From the NCBI GenBank assembly GCA_963573305.1, contig OY754338.1, positions 46,899,531 to 46,963,530 on the forward strand: 64,000 nt of DNA, in the 5' to 3' direction. Below, piece by piece: positions 35,990-48,432 of the stretch. The notes under the pieces were generated by a model. That model made no database searches and was not told where the DNA came from. It saw only the letters and a program-made list of their open reading frames with translations. Position 1 is the stretch's first letter; every line of letters starts with the position of its first letter. This stretch comes from Pyrrhosoma nymphula (lineage: Eukaryota > Arthropoda > Insecta > Odonata > Coenagrionidae). Made by a program: the position numbers and the translations under genes.

Positions 35990-36650
35990 TCACAGGGCAG
36001 GCGGGGCTGGATATCAGGGTGCTAGAGCACAAAATGGAGCATATACTACAGTTAACGTACCTGGGTAGTATTTTGAAGGAGAATGGTTTAAGTGGTAGGG
36101 ACATCAAACATAGAATTGCTCTGGCTGAAGAAGCATTTTCAAAGAAAAGGGAATTGATGGCTTAGAAGAGACGAAAAGAGAAGAAACCTGAAAACTCGAA
36201 TATAAAGCGTGGCTTTGTATGGGTCGGAAACATGGAAATTGCGAAGGGAGGATGCACGTAGACTTGAAGCGTTGAAAATTTGGTCCTGGAGAAGGATGGA
36301 GAGGGTAGAAGGATGGAGAGATATGGGTGGCGAGGACGAACGAGGAGGTATTGCTTATGGTTGGAGAGGAGAGGAAGCTGGTGTTAGAGGTTAGGAGAAG
36401 GCAGAAGGGACGGATGGAGGACGTTTTGAGAGGAGAGGGCAGGTTGAAAAGGGTAATAGAGGAGAGAACACTGATGAAGAATGGAAGAGGAAGGAAGAGT
36501 ATAGCAATTCTGGACGAAATAAGAAGAGTTAGACCATACGTATGAGGAGTTTAAGATGGATCTAACGGCAAGACATCTATAGGAAGGAAAACGAGACTAC
36601 GTATCAGAATTTGAGACATTAGGATAAGGACTGGGCAAAAATCTGCCAAT
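35990..36650 (+). pseudogene. LINE C-terminal domain fragment (RTE/Craft-like)
   Basis: Broken plus-strand frames read LTYLGSILKENGLSGRDIKH, RIALAEEAFSKKRELM (36050-36165), MALYGSETWKLRREDARRLE, WSWRRMERVEG (36209-36310) and RLKRVIEERTLMKNGRGRKS (36440-36510). These are the Y-L-G-S-x-L, R-I-x-x-A, L-Y-G-x-E-T-W and W-R-R-M-E motifs of the same LINE tail seen at 19665-20105. The catalytic region is absent. Confidence 0.8.
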
Positions 36651-36966
36651 CAGTAGGTAGAATACTTAAATAAAATTATTTTCCACAGTTCATTGTCTTT
36701 TATTGAGATCGAATAGTTATGGAATCGAATATGGTAAAGGACTCTTCATACCGTAAAAGCCATCACTCAGTCATTTTCCCACCACAAGGATACCGATGAG
36801 CATGAGGGGTTCCGTTTGAAGTACTTATTTATTGAATCCCGGTCCATACAGCCACTGCATGGTATGTACTTCCAATTCCGTAGATTTCCTCCCTTGTCTC
36901 GTATCTCTCGCCCCAAATATTTCTTGTCAGTTTTTAGTGTTTATTGTGGTCTTTAATGGAACAAGA

Positions 36967-37200
36967 CATTCAAGAATGTAGAATTCGAGGGATCCGTGTT
37001 CGAGTCCCGGTCAAGGCGAATTATTTTTCCTCTGAGGAATTTCGAAGAATCTGTCTCAAATCGCTATTGCGGCAGCGAAACTTGGCGGCCGTCACCTGCG
37101 CGATTCGGAGAAAAAGGGGGAGGACAATGCATGGTAGGCAACCCTACCAACATAACTGCATTAAACTTGAGAGGGCGGGAAAGTGTCAGCAGCGCGTATC
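36967..37200 (+). mobile_element. tRNA-derived SINE, 5'-truncated copy
   Basis: GAGGGATCCGTGTTCGAGTC and CCGGTCAAGGCGAA (36987-37020) repeat the T arm and acceptor end of the tRNA-like unit at 61330-61403, including the following ATTTTTCCTCTGAGGAAT (TGATTTTTCTCCTGTGGAAT there). The anticodon and D arms are missing. Farther on, 37060-37175 matches 13125-13285 (reverse). Confidence 0.6.
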
Positions 37201-38972
37201 ACGACAATCTTTACGTCCCGAACAAAGCAGGATCAAAACACGATGATATTGTCCGCCACCTATCAAAGAAGCCCGTCTAAACATTAAAATAATTAAAAAC
37301 CTTAGAGAGCTAGAAATTTTATGTGGATAGCATGTCGAGCATTTTGAAGTTGGCAATGAAGGCCTGCCACCTGCCAGGTAGTCAAGCGCGGAGACTACAT
37401 TACTCCCCCGTGCGGAGCTATTTCGTAGGCAGTGGACTCTTCCACAGAAAAGGGCTTTCTGCGCAACTGCCAGCATGTTCAGTTAGCACTATACTTAGCC
37501 GATCCCCTCCCAGTATTTTAAGCTCCTTGGTTCACCTCTCCCGCCCAAGGGATAGGATAGATGGAAGGGTCTTAAGAGAATTTCATCCCAGGGGTCGAAT
37601 CACTCTTAAGTGGCATGCCGTACAATGTCGGGAGGGCTGTCATTGGTCACCTTCGCCCATGAAACACAACCCCTACTCTTCACTATCTCCATCCCCTACC
37701 ATCCGATCCATTTGCTCCCCCTCCTGCACCCCACAACCACTTCACCCTGAGTTCAACCACCGATCTCATTCACTCGTCCTATAGCTTACATCCGTCACAC
37801 CCAATACCCCTCGCCGGAATATTATCCTTAGTAACTAGGGCAACTCGACACACCGCTTATAATGCTATATTATCATCGGGCGCTTTCCATTAACTCTAGT
37901 ACTCATACCAATTCTTTTTTTAATCTACTATATACGAAATATTATATAAATATGCCTCTGTTTATTTACATGTCCAATATTAGTCACACTGCTTAACAAC
38001 ATTAAATATCAACCAATTTGATGATGATTTTAAAATGAAAATGATTTTTCGTCTGTGGAATATCGCAATTAAATATCAACCTTAAAAAATTTGCCGCTGT
38101 TTAAAAAAATGAGACAGGCTAGCAGAATAACAAAACAAGATTCTATCAAATTTATTTTATTATGATAACAAACTGATTTCATACAACAGATTAGATGTAG
38201 TTAATTAAAATTTAACAGCAAACTGTGTGTTGTTCACAAACAAGTCATCCATTCTTCAAAACCATCACTTATAAAAATGATTCACTGACAAGAAAACATT
38301 TATTAAACATACCAACAAAACCGACCACTTCCGACACGTCGCGGCGGCAGCACATACGGCGTCATCGGCGACGACGTAATATAATGTTTTTACTTTCCAG
38401 GGGATTTCTGTTATTTCATGAAGACGTAATTCTTGCGTTATGGCGAAATGAAGCAACAGAATTCAATTGCAAATGCAAATAACAAAATGGCAAACGGTAG
38501 GCTTACTGAATGGAATTCCTTCATGATCAGGGTGGAATAAAACGCTGCAATTCCACAGCAAGTATAATTTATTCCACCCGAGGATGATGCGCAGCATAGA
38601 AACTTAGGTCGTGATAGTTTAAATATAATATATCTAGTAGAATTCAACAGAGTTGCACCCTCAGAGACATAGCAAAACGTAAAATGTCACTATCGTACTA
38701 TAGTGCGATCTATAGATCGCTTGAATGTTCGGTAGCGCTGTAATAACCGCAGTAAAGTTCGTTGTTTCGAAATAATCATTCATGGGCTAGAGGGAAGTAT
38801 ACCATCTCCAGCCTGCAACCAACCGAGCCGATTTGTCGAGCGGCGGCATGTAGGAAATGGTGCCCACGTCTAGTACAATCGAACGACGAAAGTCACACAT
38901 ACCGACCAGAGAGGTTTAAAAGAACACTTCCATGATACAGACAGATATACAAAAATGGGAAACAGAAGATCT
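37201..38972. other. no gene seen; small palindromes
   Basis: No convincing gene. An open plus-strand frame at 37323-37784 is rich in Ser and Pro and lacks domain features. Two clean small palindromes occur: GGGTGGAATAAA/TTTATTCCACCC (38530-38580) and the perfect 16-mer GCGATCTATAGATCGC (38705-38720). Confidence 0.45.
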
Positions 38973-39040
38973 ATTAGACCCTTCGCACTAGGCAGCGCAC
39001 TTCGAAACAAACCGGGAGCAGAGTTGATGTGCGTTACGGT
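38973..39040 (+). repeat. short dispersed repeat, copy 2
   Basis: Partner of 16140-16200; see that entry for the shared blocks. Confidence 0.55.
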
Positions 39041-42000
39041 GGGTTCATACACTGGCAAGTTTATTGCGCAATTTACGTACAACAAGAGACTTTTGATCAG
39101 AATTGCACGTGTTAACGGGTTGATTTTCAGTTTATAAGTCAAATATGGATAGTGTAAAGATTTTAATTGGTTTGTGATCCAAAGCTTTCCCTTTAGAGCA
39201 TGGAAGTTGAACAAATTTCTTTAAATGTCTACTTATGGAGGCTCCGCCATGACTGTGAGTCAAAACAAATATTAAATTCCACATTTTTTATATTTTGTAC
39301 AAAAGATCCTGCATTCGCTGATGAAATGCGTTACCTATAGAAAACCAAAAGTAAGGTACAAAATATGTAGATCATTCCACGAAATTGTTTTAAATTAGCA
39401 CTTATTCCAGCCATAGCTGTAGCGCCATTTCCTACGAATTACCGAATGTTGACTTCAATTACGGCAGTAATTCCCTAATTAACTTAATAAATAAGGTGGT
39501 AAGATGCCTATATATTATTTTTATTCAATTTCTCCGGATTATTTCCTTCTTATAAATAGTTTTCTGCGGAAATGGCATTTATATTTTATGGAAAAATACT
39601 ATTTTTCCCGTGTTTCTCTCATTCTCCCCTTGAACACCATGTAATTTCAAGTTCAATTATAGAATAAAATAGCGTGGAAAAGTATTATTTTGTGGTTCAT
39701 ATCAGATAGAGGACAAATTTTTCTACAAATAGGCAGAATTACGGTGGAACCCCCTTAAAATACGGCCGTGTCTATTAAGTACCAACAAAATGCTACCAAT
39801 AGTGGTAGCAACATGGTGACAGTCGTCAGAGAGAAGCGTGAATTCAAAAGGGGAATGCCAGTATCGAAGGGGTCGGCTAAGGAGCGGAGGCAAGAACGTA
39901 GATTTAACGGAGCGGAGGGGAAAGGACGGCACATTAGTGATGGGCATTATAGTTCACTTTAGAGAGTAGATCACTAAAATAAAGTTCATTTTTTGAACTA
40001 CTCACTTTAGCGTTGGTTCCCTACAACCTACAGTAAAACATGCCGCGGATTCTTTATATAAATGGGTAGGATTACACCTGGTATTTTTCACCATTTTTTT
40101 ATTTCTCAATAAAATTAGAAAATTTCGTTTTATCTTCCCTTTAAACTCACTTTTTTACCCCGTGTATCGCAATGTTTTTTAAAATAATAAACCTCTTTGA
40201 ACTAGATGACTTCTATGTGTTTCCTCAGGCAGACTCGTGTAAACTCGTGTACCCGATGTAAACTCCGAAAGATCACTGACATAAATCTTCGCCGGGAAAG
40301 CCTGAAATCCGGAATAGTATGAATTACGTACCTTATGCGATATTTTCCCACGCACCGCTCTCATGTTTTTAGTCATATCAAAAAATGCAAAGAGCATACA
40401 CTTATACGACTATCTGATTTTTAACCTTACTTTCAGACTGGTATATAAAATATGAAGGTGGAAAATCTCGGTCAAGTTCTTTGATGGGCAAAATCGGACC
40501 AAAGGGGATGGAATTGGGAAGGTTTTTATGAAACACGGAAAAATTTCTGTAACTCCCTTGCTATAAAATATATTGCAATCGTTTGAATTTATTTTACTTA
40601 CCAAGAATACTATCAAAAAACGACTGTTGAAAGTTTTTTTTAATTACACCAACAATTAGGTTAGTTAGTAAATAGGGTTTTTTGGACAAAAACCCATAAC
40701 TTCGTAAGTAGGCACAATATCAGATTCATTCAAAGTTATTCTAGATTTTCAAAATAGTATCTAAAAAATTCGTCTGAGACAATTTTGATATGACTAACCC
40801 TTACTGCAAGGGGTGTGAAAAATGAGCTGAGTCTATACAAAAAAAGAATTCGATGTATGCCTCTAGGCCGGGCATAAAGGGATATTTTTATTTATTCTCG
40901 CAAAGATATTCCAACACTCTAAGAAGATGGAAACAGTTTATTTTGTTGCAATGCGTGACACGTATTTTATTGGAAAAACGAAAATGACGCGATGCAAGGG
41001 TATTTCCAGAAGCTATTTCGCGTTATCGTTTCTAAAATTTAAACCTATAACTGACTCCGCTCTTTTTTCCGCCACCACCTGTTACTGGATCGGTTATTTC
41101 ACCGCAATGTAACCATTTTAGAGCGCGTAAATGCATGACTGTGATTATTTACTGGATTTATCGCCTCGCGCATGAAAGGATAGGTATTCAAATAGAATGC
41201 TAAACGGTTTAAATTTTATCGCGTTGAAATGACGAGAGAGAACAACTGCAACACTACGTAAATGAATATAGCTTACAATTATGGCCATTAATTCGTACAT
41301 ATCCACTGCCATTCCCGAGCATGACGAACATTAAACTAATTATAATCCAATGCGACTAGTTTGCAACACTACCTGCATTATTAAATTCCATTAATTTCAA
41401 TTAAATGTTTTGCGAAGAACCTCATGCCTCCTAGCTAGCATCCTCGTCCTTTATCTCACGATACTGAAAAGCGATAATTCTATAGAGTACCCACGAACTT
41501 GTGCTGGATCAAATATCGTGCAAAAGGGGCTTTAGTTTGAATTGGCCGGGAAATATTTTCTTGGCTCAAACTCGATCCCTTAACAAATTTTACCGAAGAT
41601 CAGACCAGGAATTTCTCTGCCTGAAGCCCTTAAGATATGGTGTCTCATCAAAATTGTTGGAGCTGTTGTCGAGATAGATTTTAAATACATAGAAACAATT
41701 ATTTCTCGTATAAGAGTAGAAGAATAATATTACTACTGCTCGCTATCAACATTTCTTTTTCGGCATAAACTTTCTATTACAAAAATAGAAAAATCTTAAC
41801 ACAACCCAACCCAGTCATGATAGACTGGCCTTAGGTGCGCCCGCTTGATTCTACAACCAAACGTTTTCGTTGAAACCGAACATCATGAAACACCGCAACA
41901 TTTACTCAACAGGAATAGCAAGATAGTCCACATCATGAGTGCTTGAATTTGAAAAGCCAAGCACCATTTATATTCAGTGCTAAATAAGCTGTGCTTTACG

Positions 42001-43336
42001 GTACCTAAGAAACTTCTGGCCTGATTTCCGTGTTTGTGACACTTAATGGAAGCATTTTCTCGCGAAACAATTCTCAACGTGGCAATTTTTAATCTAAGCA
42101 CCGTAAGGGCAATTTCTGAGGGAATAAGAGAGGAAGAACAAGCCATTAAAACCCTTAGGACACGGAATGTTTAAAAGAAAGGCAGATTTAAAAGCGCAAT
42201 TTCGTAGGGGGGGAAACGTTTTGTAGAAACTAAAGGGCTTCCTAAAGGAAAAAAATTTGCAAGCTTGAAAAGTTGAAAACTCGCAACCTCTTGCCGACTT
42301 CAGGGGGGCACAAGGGATGAAAGATTGAATCTAAATTCCATTAAGACGGAGCCGGGGCGCTACAATCAATTTAACGAGGCCATTCAAGGTCAGGGAACGG
42401 TAACTGCTGCCGTTAAAGCAAAGCAGAGCTATTCGAAGCAAGGCAGCGACGCCATCGAAAAAGCTAAGAAAGCGGCAATAAGAGCAACGAAAACTCCGAA
42501 AAAACGGACCCTTGATCTACATTAGGCTGGAGTGCTCACTTATTTTCAATTTCTCCCCAACTCGCTGTAATTCACCCGCGAGGTGCGATAGTTACGTTAG
42601 CTAGGCTACCCGATTCTGCGTCGAGATGGCGATAACATAGCTCATTCATTCCTCAAGGGTCGAACCTGTATTAAGACTAACTCACCCTACCTTTCGGAAA
42701 TGTTCGCAAACCCATCTGGGCATAAAAGTGGAAAATAAAACTTGCATGTACTTCATTTCAGTGGCCGGTAAATAAATCTTCGTGCTGGGATAATATATTT
42801 GGGTTTTGCTCAGAAAAGAAAGCATAATAATTTTCTTCATTTTTCTGCATGAACACCTTCGCAACAAGGTCGTAAGTTATCCTGACACATTTTCTACTCA
42901 AAAAAGTTATGGGAGCAGGATTAAGACTATTCGCCGTACGATGATATCAGCAGTGACCTGGTGGCCATGGGACATTTATACAGAAAAAGTGTACTGCACT
43001 GCATTAAGAGTGAATTTGACTACCTATCTTGCAAACATTACGCTATTACTGACTCCTTTAGTCATGCTTTAGTAGCACATGTACCTCTCTTCTCTTCTCT
43101 GGTCAACCCCTATTTTTGCACCATGTACAAATTTTGGTGGCAGGTATTTTTTTATCAGCCACCTTCGGGTATTCTGTGATACAACACATTATTTTAAAAT
43201 AATTTGAGCGAGATTAATCGTTGTCACGAATGCAATAATCATAAAAAATACTAAATGATTATTTCAAATACATGCATGCAAATAATTATTTTTATGACCG
43301 CAGCTTAATAAAATTATGTAACACATTTTTATTCTC
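39041..43336. other. no gene seen
   Basis: 4.3 kb of AT-rich DNA without a recognisable domain, RNA gene or repeat partner. A lysine- and alanine-rich frame at 42325-42525 is open but has no known relative that I can name. Confidence 0.45.
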
Positions 43337-43385
43337 ACCGACCATGGTTTCGACCTACAATGTCATTATCGAGGTCAAATATTGA
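43337..43385 (-). other. GTCGAAACCATGGTCG stem-loop module
   Basis: The minus strand reads GACCTCGATAATGACATTG, TAGGTCGAAACCATGGTCGG, then AATAAAAATGTG. The layout (CTxGAxxATGAC, short stem, GAAAC, then an AATAAA-like signal) resembles the modules at 12848, 48396 and 62103 in outline, but the CTGANGA core is not intact. Confidence 0.35.
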
Positions 43386-43810
43386 AGAAAAGGGTGGATT
43401 TAGAAGTAATACACCTTCTAACGTAAACCCTGAAACTGTAACTTGTAATCGCACCTTAAATTATAAACGTCGATGCCTAAGCAAAAACTGTGCGAAACGA
43501 CCTTTACTATATCTTCCACAAATATCACCAATTCGTCAAAATGCTACAATGACGTATTCTCCACCACACAAAATATGCCAAGCATGCAGGAATTAAGCCA
43601 AATACGAATGCTCATCGTCAAGAAATGAGATGTATTAGATGAAGTACTAGAAGGGATTTGAAAAAAATTTAAGCATTAAATCTTTACCTGAACACCAAAG
43701 TGGTCTCTTCATTGCAATGCCTCAATTCAAGCACATGCTCCCAAAGAATGTCAGTTTATGCATAATTAATTATATTCCCTCATAGACTTAAATATGGTAT
43801 ACAAATCATC

Positions 43811-43811
43811 A

Positions 43812-43902
<91 letters not shown>

Positions 43903-43905
43903 ATA
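43811..43905. repeat. (AAAT)n microsatellite
   Basis: About 24 uninterrupted copies of the tetranucleotide. It may be the 3' tail of a LINE on the plus strand, as the same tetranucleotide ends the LINE at 22690, but no LINE body is visible immediately upstream. Confidence 0.95.
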
Positions 43906-43919
43906 CAAATATCATAAAT

Positions 43920-45329
43920 AGCATACATTTTTTTCATTATTTTTTTCCGGATATTTACGGCTAAACAGGGTATGATCTTCTATGTAGTTACCCCGGGAAC
44001 GTGCGGTGAGAAATTTGCTGAGCATCTTCAAATCAAGATTGACAAAAATGATAAGCACAGAGAACGCCATTCTAGTAACGACAGATATCGCTATCATGCA
44101 ATTTACTGGTCTCAATGTAATTTTCATACCTATTTTTAGAAAATAATATCACAATAGAAAGACTTAATAGATTACTTTATTCACAGTCGGATTCCCGTCA
44201 AGACTTTTGCAAGCATAACTTCAAGTTTTAAAGACAATACGTAAAACTATGTGAAATAAAAGTAATTTAAAATGAAAATATCCCCATCAGCAACCGTTTA
44301 AACGTGAAAAATGATGCATTCTACATCATCACAACAAATCCTTAATACCGAAAATTCGCAATCTTAGGCTACTCAAACTATCCATAAAAAATGAATATGC
44401 ACTCACTTTTTAAAACTTTTTAGAGGTAATTAAGCATTCAACAAGTTTTCAGAAAATTAGTGGGAAATATCAACGTATAAAAATATAGATCTTTCAAATA
44501 CCTAGATGGTGGCAGGACATTGCAGGCACAGTAAGGCTGTTACTCATATTTAGCATAGAGCACAATGCGATATTTCTTAATTATTACACTGATAACTATG
44601 TCACTGTGCAATTAAATCAGTGAACTGATGTAGAATACTACACGCAAGAGCCAAATTGGGTGCATTGCTCTCGAATCAAAAGTCTAGAGGAATATTTATG
44701 GAGAGAAAGCCACCAATTCAACCTTGAGACTTGTTATTTCACACCATTGAAAGAGTGAAAGAAAAACACCTTAGTTATTTAAATGAGTTACCAAGAAGAG
44801 TAAAAATATAATCAGGAAAAATAAGTATCTTTCCTTGTCTTAAAATTCTCAAAGGTAGGTTCAAAATTTGGTCACTTGAAGGGCAAGACTATAATGCAGG
44901 CATGTCACGAAGCAATCCACGGTGGAGTACGTACCGACGCAAAAACTGTAAGAGAGTTTTAGAGCAGTAAGCTCGACTGAAGTAGCCAATGAGACCTCCA
45001 TTTCTACTTTAACGACCACTACGTGACTCAGCGGAATCTTGGGCAGCAATAGAAAAACGTAACAAGCAAGACTCTCTGAGAACAGTGGATATCCCAAAGA
45101 ATATTAGAATCACCAAAGGTTTCAAAAATAATTTCAAGAAAAACCTCAAAATAGTTTCAAACACCAGGAATGTATTACCAGTGGCCTCAAATACGGATGA
45201 AACTCTTATTTGAAAGCCATAAGCATCATTAAATTTTAGTCAGCGATACGATTGCACACAAATACATGATAGTCATGCATTGAAGAATTAGCTTAAAGGA
45301 GCTCACAAAAAGTATAATGAAGACTCGAA
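43920..45329. other. no gene seen
   Basis: AT-rich. Broken plus-strand frames at 44740-44880 (HLSYLNELPRRVK) hint at a very old LINE C-terminus, below the level for a separate entry. Confidence 0.4.
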
Positions 45330-45600
45330 AAGGCGAAAAAGGAGAGACTTATTGGACACATTTTGCGACACAATAGTGTATAGAAAACATTGGCTTAAGG
45401 ATAAATTACTAGGAATAATTACAGGGGAATTACAAGAAAATAATGTAACAGACAAATTATATGAAGGTCGACGAAATAAAAAATTGTCGGAATGAAGCGC
45501 TAGGCGGAGAGTGGAGAAGAAAGCTGAGGCAAACCAAATTTCGGATCGATAAAACTGATGGTATCAAGCCTGACATCATGAAAATGATGAATATCCATGT
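45330..45600 (+). pseudogene. LINE C-terminal fragment, highly decayed
   Basis: A RLIGHILRHNSV motif at about 45335-45375 is the W/L-I-G-H-x-L-R motif of the LINE tail seen intact at 19760-20101. Downstream decayed frames give TRK and MKR pieces, and GAAAATGATGAA ends the region. Only this motif and the position of the end support the call. Confidence 0.5.
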
Positions 45601-45616
45601 TGAGTAAAAACCAACT

Positions 45617-45751
45617 TCATAATTTTCACAAACTTTATTTCACTGGCACAACGCGCGTTTCACCACACCGCATAGTCATGTGGCACGTGACTATGCTGCA
45701 GTGAGGTGAAACGCGCGTCGTGGCATTGAAAAAAAGTTTGTGGAAATTAAA
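45617..45751. repeat. near-perfect palindrome, ~65-bp arms
   Basis: The sequence reads nearly the same on both strands: CACAAACTTTATTTCACTGG at 45627 mirrors CATTGAAAAAAAGTTTGTG ending at 45742, and ACGCGCGTTTCACC mirrors GGTGAAACGCGCGT. Each strand carries GTGAAACGCGCGT preceded by TGACTATGC. The centre is CATGTGGCACGTG. It is a head-to-head pair of one ~60-base module. Confidence 0.85.
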
Positions 45752-46376
45752 ACGTTTTTTCTTCAGGTTGATGATAGCCTAATGATAATGACAAACCATT
45801 ACTTTCACTGCATATTTTTATTTAATATTTCAACGATGAACTAATTCCCACCCCATTCCACCGCTAGGCGTGTGGCATGGGGTGAGAGGAAACAAGCTAT
45901 AATAATATATAATTGCTAATAATAGCTAATAATAATGAGTCGGCTAAATTAGGGCAAACACAATAGAGGCTTAATTAGAGATTAGAACAAGGAATTTTGA
46001 GAGGATAGGTAATAAAAATGAGGTGTTTGTTGGTAAATTATCACTTTGCCTTGTTTCTGTTGAAGTGAAACGGTTCGTGGAAAGAGGGAATTTTGTGCGT
46101 AGCCAACTGTTCGACGGGTTATCCCTTCAATTTATTCACTTCCACCAGTTTAGTAGCTGTAGCAAGTGGTAAAATAACTAGATACTTAAGCAAGGGATTT
46201 GGTTTATTCGAGCTGGTGGTTCGATGGTTGACACTTCCATTGAAACGTCGGCAGCAGCCAAATATCTGACCCGATGGGAATCCCGAGAACACCTCACATT
46301 GATACGAAAGTATTTAAAAGAGAGTAAAAGTAAAGAGCTATCCAAATAATAGAAAGATTGATTCTCGAAGTAAATA

Positions 46377-46840
46377 AAATACAAAGGAAAGCCTCACTCT
46401 TTATTAAAAACTTCTACGAGCGAATAGAAAGTATTACAGACCTGATGGAAGGGCTAGATTGAGAGTATAGTCGGAGGCTACACGCTAGGCTTAGATTACT
46501 TGAAAAATTTAGATCAGGAGAGTGTCAGTACTACACGGAGAATATTATTTTGGCCCCACGCCATACCTCTAAAATAGATAGAAGCGACTAAATGCGATAT
46601 ATACATACTGCAGAAATTATAGGTACAAAAGTTCCTTACATTCTGTAATAACAAAAAAACAATGACATGGGGCACATCGTCAAAATACTTTTCACCTCGG
46701 TCCTCTCCCTCATCCGATTCCCTATTCATTCCTTTTCTATTTCCTACTCTTTCATGGCTTAAGTCCTAACACCCCCTGGCCTACCCCTCAGTGGCGGCTC
46801 ACAGGGTAGTATTAAGATGTAGATTTTTATTTCGCTACAT
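46377..46840 (+). pseudogene. LINE 3' end (Jockey/CR1-type)
   Basis: The plus strand reads IQRKASLFIKNFYERIESIT, then after one stop YSRRLHARLRLLEKFRSGEC and YTENIILAPRHTSKIDRSD. These are the Q-R-x-A-x-x-F, R-R-x-x-R-L-x-x-L and I-L-x-P-R-x-x-S-(R/K)-x-D-R motifs of the protein's C-terminus. The end (46768-46830) has ACACCCCCTGGCC, GTGGCGGCT and AGATGTAGAT, an arrangement also found at the tails of the SINEs at 14740-14950 and 59690-59905. The copy is truncated and interrupted. Confidence 0.7.
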
Positions 46841-47220
46841 TGGATTACCTGTTCGCATTCTCTACACGCGGCCACAATTTCACAATACAGTAGCTGTCGA
46901 TCCGTCGAAAACTTGTTTCCTGACTTCCTTCTTAACTTCCGCGCTAAGTCATGCGGGTTCTTAAACCTCGTCATAAAACACGAGCGATTAAGTCGGATTT
47001 CCATACCAATGGTAGCACGAAATGGACTTAAAGGAATTCCTTGGGAAAACGGAAAACTTAGAGAAAGGGTCTCGCGTAATTTAAATTCCTTCCACTAGAG
47101 AATGGCTATGAAATGCCATATGTGGGTATAGACGATGTCCTAGAAATGGTGTCCTCAGTCATCTTGAGAAAATCAAGGGTGGCGTCCGAATTCACCCTTT
47201 AGGTGCACCTAATGCTACTA
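46841..47220. other. no gene seen
   Basis: Nothing recognised between the two LINE fragments. Confidence 0.5.
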
Positions 47221-48188
47221 TTAAGCCCCTATACCTAGTGTGATCTTGTTATTCACAATACCTACAAAGAATAGCCGAAAGCTTCGTTTAAAACTGCTAA
47301 AAATGGAAAAAAAATGCAACACAGTAATGAAGGAGTAATGAGAGACTTGTCGCACACCAATTGTTGGCCGAAATGCTCCACATGTCTTTCCTCCAATAAA
47401 GGCCCTGTCCAGAGATTCTTCCATAGTCATATCAACCAACTTAATTAGTTTCTTTGTACTCCAAATCCCTTTATGTCCTTCCGCATCTTTCTCCTGTTAA
47501 CGCTATCAAATTCTTGTTGGAAGTCCATGAACAACATATATAGATCAGCATTATATTCAAAGCATTCCTCCATGGACTGTCACATTACAAAAATTTGATC
47601 GTCTATACCTCTTCCCAGTCTAAGACCAGACTGGTACTCACCCAGGAATTCCTCAGTCTCTTCTGTAGTATACTAGACAAGTCTTTGTAACATTTAATAA
47701 TTCGATATCCCTGTAGTTATAGTACTGTAATTTATCCCATTCTTAAAAAATAGGGTACATGAGACCAGTCCTCCATTCCTCTGGCATTTTCTATCTTCCC
47801 CAGATTTCAATTTAAATCTGTGAAGATGCCTTATTACGTCCTTTCCTCCATACTTGAGTAGGTCAGCTATTAGCTGATCCTCTCCTGGGGCTCTCCCATT
47901 CTGCTGCCGTTTCACTGCTTCCCCCACTTCTGCGGATGGTTTGTTAACTTCTGGGTCATCATTCACGCAAACTACTCTTTCATTCTCCTCATCTTCTTCT
48001 ACGTTTACTATCTCTGTGAAGCCCTCAACCCATCTTTCAAGAACTTCTTCCTCTACCCCTATCAAATTTCCATTATTGTCCTTATATAAGCTTATTTTTG
48101 GCTGGAAGTATTTTGGCATCCATTTTATTGCCTGATATAACTTCCTAATTTCATTCAGACCATTTAATTCTTCATTTTTTTCATGCAA
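47221..48188 (-). pseudogene. LINE reverse transcriptase, 5' part (RTE/Craft-like)
   Basis: The minus strand at 47694-48188 (164 codons) ends the pre-RT region and enters the RT fingers: VEEEVLERWVEGFTEI, KRQQNGRAPGEDQLIADLLK, YGGKDVIRHLHR and TLFFKNG. Broken frames continue with LGEYQSGLRLGRGIDDQIFV (about 47640), LYMLFMDFQQEFDSVNRR (about 47540) and FRPTIGVRQVS (about 47350). The K-A-P-G-E-D-x-I, Y-Q-x-G-F-R-x-G-R and F-x-D-F-x-x-A-(Y/F)-D-S motifs are clear. The palm YxDD is not reached. It may be the upstream part of the LINE whose C-terminal tails occur at 19665, 35990 and 61540. Confidence 0.8.
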
Positions 48189-48390
48189 TTCTTTAAATAT
48201 TCTTTTTTCTTCTTTCTACATGTCCTGTTTGCTTGTCTTCTACTTTATTTGTATCTAGCGCAGTTCTGTCTCGTCTCCCTCATGATTAATCTAGATTATT
48301 ATTCTTTGTTTCTTTATCCTTTCTACCCCTATTCCAAATACACCTCATTAACCACGCAACAATTGAAAAGAATAAATAAATAGCGAAATT

Positions 48391-48432
48391 TGTACCTGAA
48401 GATGATGCCTATGCGTTGAAACTAGTTGTACC
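48391..48432 (+). ncRNA. hammerhead-like stem-loop module (tentative)
   Basis: CTGAAGA (48396-48402) is followed by one extra T, then a stem GATGC/GCGTT with a CTAT loop, then GAAAC (48418-48422), TA, GTT and GTAC. The bases GTAC before CTGAAGA and GTAC after GTT are complementary. This gives stem I, CUGANGA, stem II, GAAA, a 2-bp stem III and an NUH site in hammerhead order. The extra base before stem II and the very short stem III depart from the consensus, so activity is unproven. Confidence 0.35.

Noticed and set aside
35869..35990. Possible host first exon (ATG, then GTCACAG before LINE sequence)
   Set aside because: There is no downstream exon, no conserved domain, and the frame runs straight into a LINE fragment.
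43811..43905. CRISPR-like or spaced repeat array
   Set aside because: It is a plain (AAAT)n microsatellite. No spaced direct repeats of CRISPR type occur anywhere in the window.
48391..48432. Canonical hammerhead ribozyme
   Set aside because: There is an extra base between CUGANGA and stem II, and stem III would be 2 bp with a 2-base loop. It is reported only as a hammerhead-like module.
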